DNA of 5,053 nucleotides from Pseudomonadota bacterium (GTDB lineage Bacteria; Pseudomonadota; Alphaproteobacteria; Rhizobiales; Aestuariivirgaceae), in the NCBI GenBank assembly GCA_016522385.1, contig JAEKFU010000275.1, forward strand, positions 1-5,053. Reading direction: 5' to 3'. How positions within the stretch are numbered: position 1 is the first letter of the stretch; the number at the start of each line of letters is the position of its first letter. A program made the translations under genes and the position numbers. Below are positions 1 to 5,053 of the stretch, one piece after another. The notes under the pieces are model-generated. The model made no database searches. It worked only from the letters and a program-made list of their open reading frames with translations, and had not been told where the DNA came from.

Positions 1-250
1 CGAGGAAAGGGCAAATCCGGAAAAACCAGATCCGGCAGCGGTACCCGAAAGGCCTGACGAGATTGCCCGATGCCGCAGTGGAAGATGAAAAAATCCAGAC
101 GATGAGGAACCACGCCTTCAAACTTGACAGGCACTCGAACAGCCTATTCGCCTGCATGACCTGCGTCTTGAATCGGTCTCCGACGCGCTCAAGCAGTATG
201 GATTTGTATGGTGTAGAAGGCGAACCGATTGAACCGCGCCTGTGACGCCC
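1..250 (+). other. Unresolved left-edge region; possible broken 3' end of an upstream gene
   Basis: No single convincing gene covers this stretch. On the plus strand, frame 1 is open from the edge to a TGA at 55-57 and would give a short Gly/Lys/Ser/Arg-rich tail. Frame 2 reads an acidic, proline-rich segment to a TGA at 86-88, is stopped again at 125-127, then reads a protein-like segment (about 130-210, ending in ALKQYGFVW) to a TGA at 230-232. Frame 3 is open from position 3 to a TGA at 243-245, but its product is Arg-rich and not recognisable. The minus strand also has an open frame running off the left edge from an ATG at 157, with a hydrophobic stretch near its start but a poorly spaced ribosome site. 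GNN-rich, protein-like codons alternate between frames 2 and 3. That would fit a decayed gene or frameshift errors. I cannot assign a product or decide between a true C-terminus at 57 or 88 and a remnant extending to 245. Confidence 0.3.
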
Positions 251-256
251 TCACAG
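240..256. repeat. Inverted repeat over the marR stop codon
   Basis: CTGTGA (240-245) and TCACAG (251-256) form a perfect 6-bp stem with a 5-nt loop. The right arm contains the marR stop codon (251-253 on the minus strand). In the marR transcript it would fold as a small hairpin at the very end of the gene, but no T-run follows, so it is at best a weak terminator or 3'-end stabiliser. The TGTGA/TCACA arms resemble a CRP-type site, but the gap is 5 and not 6 bp, and no promoter is nearby. Confidence 0.3.
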
Positions 257-718
257 CTTCAGCTTATTCATCAGAGCCGACAGCGCCCGCTGTTCGCTGC
301 CACTGAGCTTTTGGGCAAAGTGCTGTGCAATGGACTGACGATACACTTCCCACATATTCGTCAGGATCTGCTGTCCGTCCGGCGTGATGTGCAGGACATG
401 TCCACGACCGTCCAACATACATGCAGTCCGTGAGACCAGGCCGGCTTTCACCAACCGGTCGATCAGCCGGGAGAGATTGTACTGCGCCAGCAGCATGCTC
501 TCTTTCAATTGGAACTGGCGCAAACCCTCAGCGCCGGCGCGCCGCAGCTCAAGCAAGGCGTCGTACCACGACAGCGGCGGCAGCTTGGCGGCCTTGAGCT
601 CCTTTTCCACCGTGGTCAGCAATTGTTGTGAAACCCGTATTAATTGTGCCCAGGAATCAATGGCTTGCTCGGAAGGCGAGGAGGGATTGGTCATGGCAAC
701 GAGAGATATCATATCCAT
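251..718 (-). CDS. MarR-family winged-helix transcriptional regulator
   Basis: This 155-residue protein has the usual MarR length and layout: N-terminal dimerisation helices (about 18-45), a helix-turn-helix core (about 49-92, with recognition helix around QYNLSRLIDRLVKAGLV), a beta wing with the family DGRGHVLHITPDG signature (103-115), and C-terminal dimerisation helices (about 116-155). MarR proteins bind palindromic operators as dimers and release on binding small aromatic ligands or on oxidation. The only cysteine is Cys100, at the base of the wing. The gene is divergent from a glutathione transferase, a classic arrangement for a regulator and its target, and three matching palindromes lie between them. 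The start is uncertain. ATG at 718 gives the longest frame, but ATGs at 712 and 694 are in frame and none has a clear Shine-Dalgarno. A start at 694 would leave the first operator wholly upstream of the gene. The inducer cannot be told from sequence. Confidence 0.92.
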   Translation of the reverse strand: MDMISLVAMTNPSSPSEQAIDSWAQLIRVSQQLLTTVEKELKAAKLPPLSWYDALLELRRAGAEGLRQFQLKESMLLAQYNLSRLIDRLVKAGLVSRTACMLDGRGHVLHITPDGQQILTNMWEVYRQSIAQHFAQKLSGSEQRALSALMNKLKL

Positions 719-775
719 GCATTCGCATCAATATTGACAATGCATGCAAACGCATATATATTAATGCAATTGCAT
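717..775. promoter_or_regulatory. Three-copy ATGC-N4-GCAT operator array (probable MarR binding sites)
   Basis: Three 12-bp inverted repeats share the same outer half-sites: ATGC-ATTC-GCAT at 717-728, ATGC-AAAC-GCAT at 744-755, and ATGC-AATT-GCAT at 764-775. The last is a perfect 12-bp palindrome. Their centres are 27 and 20 bp apart. Site 2 lies inside the spacer of the GST promoter, site 3 covers the expected transcription start just after its -10 box, and site 1 overlaps the first possible marR start codon. This placement is what a dimeric repressor controlling both divergent genes would need. The repeats are seen directly; binding by the adjacent MarR protein is inferred. Confidence 0.6.
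734..762 (+). promoter_or_regulatory. Sigma70-type promoter of the glutathione transferase gene
   Basis: A perfect -35 box TTGACA (734-739) is separated by exactly 17 bp from TATATT (757-762), which matches five of six consensus -10 bases. Transcription would start around 768-770, giving a leader of about 20 nt that contains the ribosome site GAGGTG. So strong a promoter suggests high expression when free and a need for repression, in line with the operator palindromes in its spacer and over its start point. Confidence 0.7.
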
Positions 776-790
776 ATTTCGAGGTGAGCG

Positions 791-1483
791 ATGCCCAGTC
801 AATCGACCCCGACACTTACGCTCGTTAGTCACAATCTATGTCCATATGTCCAACGGGCGGCCATTTCGCTGGCGGAAAAGCAGGTTCCCTTCGAGTGCAT
901 TTCCGTCGATCTGTCCAGCAAGCCGAATTGGTTCAGGGTCTTGTCCCCGCTGGGTAAGGTTCCTCTCTTGAAGGTGGCGGCCAAGGATAGCGAAACCGTG
1001 ATATTTGAATCCGCCGTCATCCTGGAGTATCTGGAAGAAACCCAATTTTCACCGCTTCATCCATCCGATCCGGTGGTCCGTGCGCGGCATCGCTCATGGA
1101 TTGAATTCGGCTCGGCCATCCTCGGTGGGATCGCGAGATTCTACTCGGCGAAATCTGCAAGTGATCTCAAGGCCGAGGCTAGCGCACTTTCAGATATGTT
1201 TACCCGTATCGAGGTCGAAATTCACCAAGGACCTTGGTTTGCTGGCGACACTTTCAGTCTGGTAGACGCCGTATTCGCACCGGTATTCCGATACTTTGAT
1301 ACATTCGACAAAATAGACAATTTTGGAATTTTGGAAGACTTGCCAAGAGTGACCGAATGGCGACGCGGACTGGCCCAAAGACCATCAGTCAGGGGCGCCA
1401 TAGACGCGGCCTATCCAGCTCGGCTGATGGACTTTCTGGTCAGACGCGACAGCGCCTTGTCAAGCTTGATAACAAGATCCTAG
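791..1483 (+). CDS. Glutathione S-transferase family protein
   Basis: This 230-residue cytosolic protein has the canonical GST architecture. The N-terminal thioredoxin fold (about 8-85) carries Cys17-Pro-Tyr-Val-Gln-Arg at the active-site position, the cis-proline loop KVPLL (56-60) and the Glu73-Ser74 pair that binds the gamma-glutamyl part of glutathione in this fold. The all-helical C-terminal domain (about 95-225) contains FAGDTFSLVDA (150-160), the N-capping box and buried Asp159 typical of GST folds. A catalytic-type cysteine in CPYVQR suggests an omega- or beta-like enzyme that may favour thiol transfer, dehydroascorbate-type reduction or deglutathionylation over simple conjugation; this is inference and the substrate is unknown. 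The start is well supported: GAGGTG lies 4 nt before the ATG, behind a near-consensus promoter. It is probably under control of the divergent MarR gene, and its stop overlaps the converging hydrolase gene by 4 bp. Confidence 0.93.
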   Translation: MPSQSTPTLTLVSHNLCPYVQRAAISLAEKQVPFECISVDLSSKPNWFRVLSPLGKVPLLKVAAKDSETVIFESAVILEYLEETQFSPLHPSDPVVRARHRSWIEFGSAILGGIARFYSAKSASDLKAEASALSDMFTRIEVEIHQGPWFAGDTFSLVDAVFAPVFRYFDTFDKIDNFGILEDLPRVTEWRRGLAQRPSVRGAIDAAYPARLMDFLVRRDSALSSLITRS

Positions 1484-2361
1484 GCCGTGTCGTCGGCTCG
1501 TTGAAGAATGCGCTCGATAGCGTGAATTGCGGGCTTCTCGGTGAGAAACGGCGTGTGGCCGCGGTCCGGTACAGTGACAGCGTCAAATCCATCAAGACGG
1601 CGGCCCATTTCGTCGACGGTGTCCGCACTCAACAGATCGGAATTCTCGCCTCGAATGACGGCAACTGGCAGACCGGCAAGCGCCTCAAAAGCCGGCCACA
1701 TGTCAGGTGCTTCACCTGATTTGATTTGTTCAACACTCGGCATCGTTCTAGCCAGATCAGGGTCATAGTCCACCGTTGGCTTGCCGTCCTGTTCGGCAAA
1801 GGTGAAGCGCGCATAATAGTCCCACTCGTCCTCGCTGAGCGCTTCAAATCCGGGACTGGTTGATTGCAACGCCATGATGGCCTCGCGCCAGTTCGTGAAT
1901 TTCGGTGCCTTGCCGACATATTGCACGATGCGGGCCAGGCCATCCGGATTGATCACCGGACCGATGTCGTTGAACACGACACCAGCTAGCCGCTCGCGAT
2001 GCATTGCCGCCATCAACATAGCAATAATGCCACCGCGCGACGTGCCGATCACGCAGACTTTTTCTACAGCCAGTTCGTCAAGCAGGACCAGCACGTCGGC
2101 CAATTCATGGACCGGCATATAGGTCTTCCATTCATTGGCGTGCTCTGAGCGGCCGCGCCCGCGATAGTCTGGGCAGATGACACGGCGAGACCCGGACAGG
2201 TGGTCCGCAAGGACGTGAAACTCCCGCGAAGTGCGGGTCAGGCCGCTGAGACACAAAACTGGCAGGGTGCCGTTTTGATCGGCACCATAGTCGCGTGCAT
2301 ACAGGGACAAACCATCACCAGCAGTGAAAAACCTGTCGTGCCAGGACTTTCGTTGATTCAT
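1480..2361 (-). CDS. Alpha/beta-fold hydrolase
   Basis: This 293-residue protein covers a complete alpha/beta hydrolase fold with no signal peptide, so it is probably cytosolic. The visible catalytic set is the nucleophile elbow G106-T-S108-R-G110, a likely acid Asp242 in RGENSDLL (237-244), and His269 in DRGHTPF. The early LCLSGLTR segment (36-43) sits where the oxyanion-hole HG motif normally lies, with Ser-Gly replacing His-Gly. DYRGRGRS (65-72) is the common strand-4 turn of this family. A cap region lies roughly at 134-225. The family covers esterases, lactonases, epoxide hydrolases and C-C bond hydrolases, and I cannot choose a substrate. It begins 31 bp after the slt stop on the same strand, so it is probably cotranscribed. 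GGTGGA (2368-2373) precedes the ATG by 6 nt. The frame upstream is stopped without another start codon, which fixes the start. A small dyad, CGGATC/GATCCG (2389-2415), spans the junction with slt. Confidence 0.9.
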   Translation of the reverse strand: MNQRKSWHDRFFTAGDGLSLYARDYGADQNGTLPVLCLSGLTRTSREFHVLADHLSGSRRVICPDYRGRGRSEHANEWKTYMPVHELADVLVLLDELAVEKVCVIGTSRGGIIAMLMAAMHRERLAGVVFNDIGPVINPDGLARIVQYVGKAPKFTNWREAIMALQSTSPGFEALSEDEWDYYARFTFAEQDGKPTVDYDPDLARTMPSVEQIKSGEAPDMWPAFEALAGLPVAVIRGENSDLLSADTVDEMGRRLDGFDAVTVPDRGHTPFLTEKPAIHAIERILQRADDTA

Positions 2362-2392
2362 TGCTGGTCCACCGCCCGCGTCATCTTCCGGA

Positions 2393-4492
2393 TCAGCAAT
2401 CTTTGATCAGATCCGATATGGACCCGGCTTTTTGACCGCTGCAATTGAGAGCGCGGGCGCCGCCCGACGAAGCGCGCATTCTTACACTGCCGCCGCGTTT
2501 CAAGTCAGCCGACATGCCTTGTGCCTTGGACGGCGTCATGCGTGAACGATACACGTGGATGTTCTGCAGCACCTTCTGGACGTATTTGCGGGTTTCGGTG
2601 AAGGGAATGCTTTCCACCCAGTCAACCACATCAACGCGCGGATCACGCGGGTCGCCATAGTCCTTGATCCACGAATAGGCCCGTCCCGGGCCGGCATTGT
2701 AGCCAACAAAGCTCAGGATGTAGGAGCCTTTGAAATGACTGATCAGGTCACCCAGATGCGCCGCGCCGAGCGTCACATTATATGTCGGATCACTTGTCAG
2801 GCGTTTTTTGGAGTACTTCATCCGGTATTGTCTGGCGATCAGCCGGGCGGTTGTCGGCATCAGCTGCATGAGGCCCCGCGCGCCGGCGCTGCTCTTGGCC
2901 TTGGGGTGAAACTCACTTTCCTGACGCGACACACCATAAACCAGGGCTGCCTCGACCGGTTTACCGATCCGCTTCCACTTTGGCAGCGCTTTGGTCGGAT
3001 AACCCCAGTCATCAATATCCACACCGCGGGCTCCGGCCATTTTGGCAAATCGCACCGATGCCGTTAGACCAGATTCCTTCTTTATGATTTCGGCGATCGC
3101 ACTGAGTTCCGGTGCAGTCTTAAACTCACCAGCCATCGGCCACATGAAGGCGTGCAGGTAACGCTCTTCGCCGGCACGCACCAGCAGACTATAGGCGCGC
3201 ACCAGTTCATTGCCGCGCGCCGCCGCCCGGGCCGCTGCCGAAATGTTTGCTGAGGCAATTGCTATCGGCTTACGGCCGATGCCCAAAGCTTCGCGCGCCA
3301 ACTGGCCATAATACAGTGTCGGGGAGCCGGCAGCTTTGCGGAACGCCTGGTCCGCTTCTGCGTTGTTGCCCAATGCCAGGTAGGTGCGCGCCATCCAGTA
3401 GTAGGCCCGTGACCGTTGCGTGCGATTGGTCGCCGCTTTCGCCATCTTTTTGAAATGATTGAGCGCAATCGGCGGCTGTTTGAGCTTGCGCAGCGCGATC
3501 CAGCCAGACAGGAATTCGCCCTCGTCGTGGTGCTTGCCGGTCGAAAATCCGTGCGATTTGGTCAGCTTGTAGGCATTGCGCCAGTGTTTCTTGCTTCCCG
3601 GCCCGAACAGGTGCCGCGCAATCAGGCGCTTTTCGATCCACCATTGCTCATGATCCAGGTGCTGCGTTGTGTCATTCGGAAGCGCAAGCAGGATTTTAAG
3701 CGCTTTGGACTTCTTGCCGCGTTTGCGGTAATAGCGCGCCAACGCATAGCGCATCGCGACCAAATTGCGTAGCCGTTTTGGGAGTTTTTTGTATTGCGTC
3801 ACGGATCCCTTTTTGACCCGGATCAGCTGCCGGGCCACTTTTGCAGCATTTACGTGAGCGTTTGAGGTTTTCTTGGCAACGCGAACGGCAGCCGTCGTCT
3901 TCTGTGCCAAGATCAGCCGCGACATGCGGGCTTCGTAGTCACTTTTCTTAAGGAGCGACTTGAACTTTTTTACTGCATAGGCCTCGCCTCCCTTGTCAAG
4001 CACAGGGTTCAGCCATGCCTTCATCAAGCGCGCCCGCGCTGTCTTTAGATCGCCCGTGGCCTGCGCGTAACGCGCTCGGGCCAACCATCCTCTGGTCGAC
4101 ACGGGAGTACGATGCGGAAAGTGCTTTGCGATGGTCTCAACAGGAACCGACTTGTTGAGCAATGCTGCTTCGGCTGCTGCCTCAATCTTGTCAATTTGCG
4201 GCCAGTTCGGATTGGCCTTTACGAAGGCCATTAGGCGATCGTAGCCGGCATCCCGGGGATTGCGGCGAAGGTAAAACCATTCCACGGTCTTTATAGCCGC
4301 GCGATCATCTGACCGGCGCGCCATTCTGGCGGCTTCTTCGTATTCTTTTTTGACCGCAAGTTTGATGGCCTGCACCGCCAGATCAGCCGATGCTGCAGGC
4401 ATCGTGAGCGCGAGCAGGCAACACAAATAAGCTAACCCGGTAAGCGCATTTATTCGCAGCCGACCGCGTGAATCACAAGTTGTTTGATGCAT
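2393..4492 (-). CDS. slt: Periplasmic soluble lytic murein transglycosylase (Slt70-like)
   Basis: This 699-residue exported enzyme cleaves the MurNAc-GlcNAc bond of peptidoglycan non-hydrolytically, leaving 1,6-anhydroMurNAc ends. Residues 1-36 form a signal peptide: basic start, hydrophobic core about 17-31, and likely cleavage after PAASA. There is no lipobox, so the protein should be soluble in the periplasm. Residues about 37-500 are a helical-repeat region like the U-shaped superhelix of Slt70, with a strongly basic stretch (about 205-266) and TPR-like repeats around 360-390. The catalytic SLT domain (about 512-650) shows VSRQESEF with catalytic Glu525, the GLMQLMP motif (540-546), GYNAGPGRA (597-605) and IPFTETRKYVQKV (629-641). 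A tail of about 47 residues follows and holds Cys684 and the terminal Cys699. The length is somewhat above E. coli Slt70. A GAGAA sequence (minus strand, 4501-4505) lies 8 nt before the ATG, a modest ribosome site. The gene is divergent from dapA. Confidence 0.95.
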   Translation of the reverse strand: MHQTTCDSRGRLRINALTGLAYLCCLLALTMPAASADLAVQAIKLAVKKEYEEAARMARRSDDRAAIKTVEWFYLRRNPRDAGYDRLMAFVKANPNWPQIDKIEAAAEAALLNKSVPVETIAKHFPHRTPVSTRGWLARARYAQATGDLKTARARLMKAWLNPVLDKGGEAYAVKKFKSLLKKSDYEARMSRLILAQKTTAAVRVAKKTSNAHVNAAKVARQLIRVKKGSVTQYKKLPKRLRNLVAMRYALARYYRKRGKKSKALKILLALPNDTTQHLDHEQWWIEKRLIARHLFGPGSKKHWRNAYKLTKSHGFSTGKHHDEGEFLSGWIALRKLKQPPIALNHFKKMAKAATNRTQRSRAYYWMARTYLALGNNAEADQAFRKAAGSPTLYYGQLAREALGIGRKPIAIASANISAAARAAARGNELVRAYSLLVRAGEERYLHAFMWPMAGEFKTAPELSAIAEIIKKESGLTASVRFAKMAGARGVDIDDWGYPTKALPKWKRIGKPVEAALVYGVSRQESEFHPKAKSSAGARGLMQLMPTTARLIARQYRMKYSKKRLTSDPTYNVTLGAAHLGDLISHFKGSYILSFVGYNAGPGRAYSWIKDYGDPRDPRVDVVDWVESIPFTETRKYVQKVLQNIHVYRSRMTPSKAQGMSADLKRGGSVRMRASSGGARALNCSGQKAGSISDLIKDC

Positions 4493-4537
4493 ATTTTATA
4501 TTCTCGTAATTCGAGTCGCCGCGAATCGACGGGCGAC

Positions 4538-4567
4538 GCTATATTCCAATTGCGACCGCGGTGTGAC
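4538..4567 (-). promoter_or_regulatory. Candidate slt promoter
   Basis: Read on the minus strand, GTCACA (4567-4562, four of six -35 bases) lies 18 bp before TATAGC (4543-4538, four of six -10 bases). The resulting leader of roughly 40 nt would contain the dyad GTCGCC/GGCGAC (4515-4520 and 4532-4537), which could fold near the 5' end of the slt message. The boxes are weak and the call rests mainly on position. Confidence 0.3.
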
Positions 4568-4591
4568 GAATTTTAACCGCTTTGAAGCGGT
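4555..4591. promoter_or_regulatory. Paired dyads in the slt-dapA divergent control region
   Basis: Two palindromes share the same ends: ACCGCGGT (4555-4562, perfect 8 bp) and ACCGCTT-TG-AAGCGGT (4576-4591, two perfect 7-bp arms around 2 bp). Their first bases are 21 bp apart, about two helical turns. The second dyad has too small a centre for a stable RNA hairpin and lacks a T-run, so a protein-binding site is more likely than a terminator. The first lies within the spacer of the candidate slt promoter. No known operator is recognised. Confidence 0.35.
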
Positions 4592-4652
4592 GATTGGACG
4601 TTCAAAATCTTGGCTCATCACCTGCTTGCCGCAACAACGGGTTGGGTCTATG

Positions 4653-4680
4653 TTGTCGCCTGCATAGTTACCTGTATAGC
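4653..4680 (+). promoter_or_regulatory. Candidate dapA promoter
   Basis: TTGTCG (4653-4658) and TATAGC (4675-4680) are 16 bp apart; each matches four of six consensus bases. Transcription would begin near 4687, giving a leader of about 35 nt before the dapA GTG. An imperfect inverted repeat, GCAACAAC (4631-4638) with GTTGTCGC (4652-4659), seven of eight paired, overlaps the -35 box and could be an operator. Confidence 0.35.
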
Positions 4681-4721
4681 TAATTCATCATGGTTTCGAA
4701 AGTGTTGAGGAGTAAAGGTCC

Positions 4722-5053
4722 GTGACGTTCAAGGGATCAATACCAGCTCTCATTACCCCGATCAAAAATGGCGAAGTCGACGAACCGGCTTTGCGCAAAT
4801 TGGTCGAGTGGCATATCGCCGAAGGTTCGCACGGTGTCGTTCCGGTTGGCACAACCGGCGAAAGCCCCACTTTGAGCCATGAAGAGCACAAACGTGTGGT
4901 CGAGATTGCCGTAGAGACTGTTGACGGCCGCATCCCAGTGATCGCCGGCACCGGTTCGAATAGCACGCTTGAAGCAATTGACTTCACTCAGCACGCCGAG
5001 AAAGCGGGGGCCGATGCCGCTCTCGTCGTCGTGCCCTATTACAATAAGCCGAC
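4722..5053 (+). CDS. dapA: 4-hydroxy-tetrahydrodipicolinate synthase, N-terminal part (cut by window end)
   Basis: DapA condenses pyruvate with L-aspartate-4-semialdehyde, the first committed step to lysine and to meso-diaminopimelate for peptidoglycan. It is a cytosolic TIM-barrel enzyme, normally a tetramer of about 290-residue subunits. Only the first 110 residues are present. They start FKGSIPALITP, carry VGTTGESPTLS with Thr44-Thr45 at the known substrate-binding positions, IAGTGSNST (74-82), and end at PYYNKP with Tyr107 at the position of the proton-relay tyrosine. This numbering matches the E. coli enzyme exactly, which supports the GTG start at 4722. AGGAG (4708-4712) lies 9 nt upstream. 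The Schiff-base lysine (about residue 161) falls outside the window. Divergent from slt, it places a wall-precursor enzyme next to a wall-cleaving one. In many alphaproteobacteria smpB follows dapA; that lies beyond this window. Confidence 0.96.
   Translation, partial: MTFKGSIPALITPIKNGEVDEPALRKLVEWHIAEGSHGVVPVGTTGESPTLSHEEHKRVVEIAVETVDGRIPVIAGTGSNSTLEAIDFTQHAEKAGADAALVVVPYYNKP

Noticed and set aside
1..157. Minus-strand open frame with a signal-peptide-like hydrophobic stretch, possibly an operon partner of marR
   Set aside because: The ribosome-site match is only 2 nt from the ATG, the frame runs off the edge, and its GC-rich third positions are explained by the first positions of plus-strand frame 2, which look coding.
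240..256. CTGTGA/TCACAG as a CRP/FNR-type binding site
   Set aside because: The TGTGA and TCACA halves are separated by 5 and not 6 bp, and the site lies over the end of marR with no promoter next to it.
384..737. A 117-codon plus-strand open frame across marR
   Set aside because: It is antisense to a clear MarR protein and has no recognisable features.
2389..2415. CGGATC/GATCCG dyad at the slt-hydrolase junction as a terminator
   Set aside because: The loop is 15 nt, there is no T-run, and the hydrolase starts 31 bp later on the same strand, so it is at most a weak processing or attenuation element.
2555..3067. A 170-codon plus-strand open frame inside slt
   Set aside because: It is antisense to the catalytic domain of Slt, whose motifs are unmistakable.
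4576..4591. ACCGCTT-TG-AAGCGGT as an intrinsic terminator
   Set aside because: The central gap is only 2 bp, no T-run follows on either strand, and both flanking genes start from this region and none ends here.
4688..4994. Minus-strand open frames opposite dapA
   Set aside because: They are antisense shadows of a well-conserved DapA N-terminus.
1..5053. Mobile element, CRISPR array, tRNA, toxin-antitoxin or phage genes
   Set aside because: No transposase, integrase, repeat-spacer pattern, cloverleaf or small paired toxin-antitoxin genes could be seen on either strand.

Overview
The window looks like a chromosomal stretch from an alphaproteobacterium. The base composition is mixed, moderately GC-rich by eye. 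The slt-dapA divergent pair at the right end and the style of the glutathione transferase and MarR proteins also fit that group. This is inferred from gene content and protein character; no search was run. There is no phage, IS element, CRISPR array, tRNA or rRNA in the window.

Layout, left to right. Positions 1-250 hold the unresolved 3' edge of something on the left. Protein-like stretches switch between frames 2 and 3 and are broken by stops, so this is either a decayed gene tail or non-coding DNA. A complete MarR-family repressor gene (251-718, minus) is divergent from a complete glutathione S-transferase gene (791-1483, plus). The 72-bp gap between them holds a near-consensus sigma70 promoter for the transferase. 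Three copies of the palindrome ATGC-N4-GCAT overlap this region, and they are the most striking regulatory structure in the window. The transferase gene converges on an alpha/beta hydrolase gene (1480-2361, minus), and the two share a CTAG tetranucleotide that supplies both stop codons.

The hydrolase lies 31 bp downstream of a long periplasmic soluble lytic murein transglycosylase gene (2393-4492, minus), probably in the same transcript. Across a 229-bp divergent regulatory gap begins dapA (4722 to the window edge, plus), the first committed enzyme of lysine and meso-diaminopimelate synthesis. Its reading frame is intact up to the cut.

Two functional units emerge. One is a probable self-contained MarR/GST detoxification switch, in which the repressor would close the promoter of its divergent neighbour. 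The other is a cell-wall locus in which peptidoglycan cleavage (Slt) and synthesis of the mDAP precursor (DapA) are read from one divergent control region, with an unassigned hydrolase trailing Slt. I see ordinary core and accessory genes here and no clearly new system. The best leads are the operator array, the dyads between slt and dapA, and the broken gene-like tail at the left edge.
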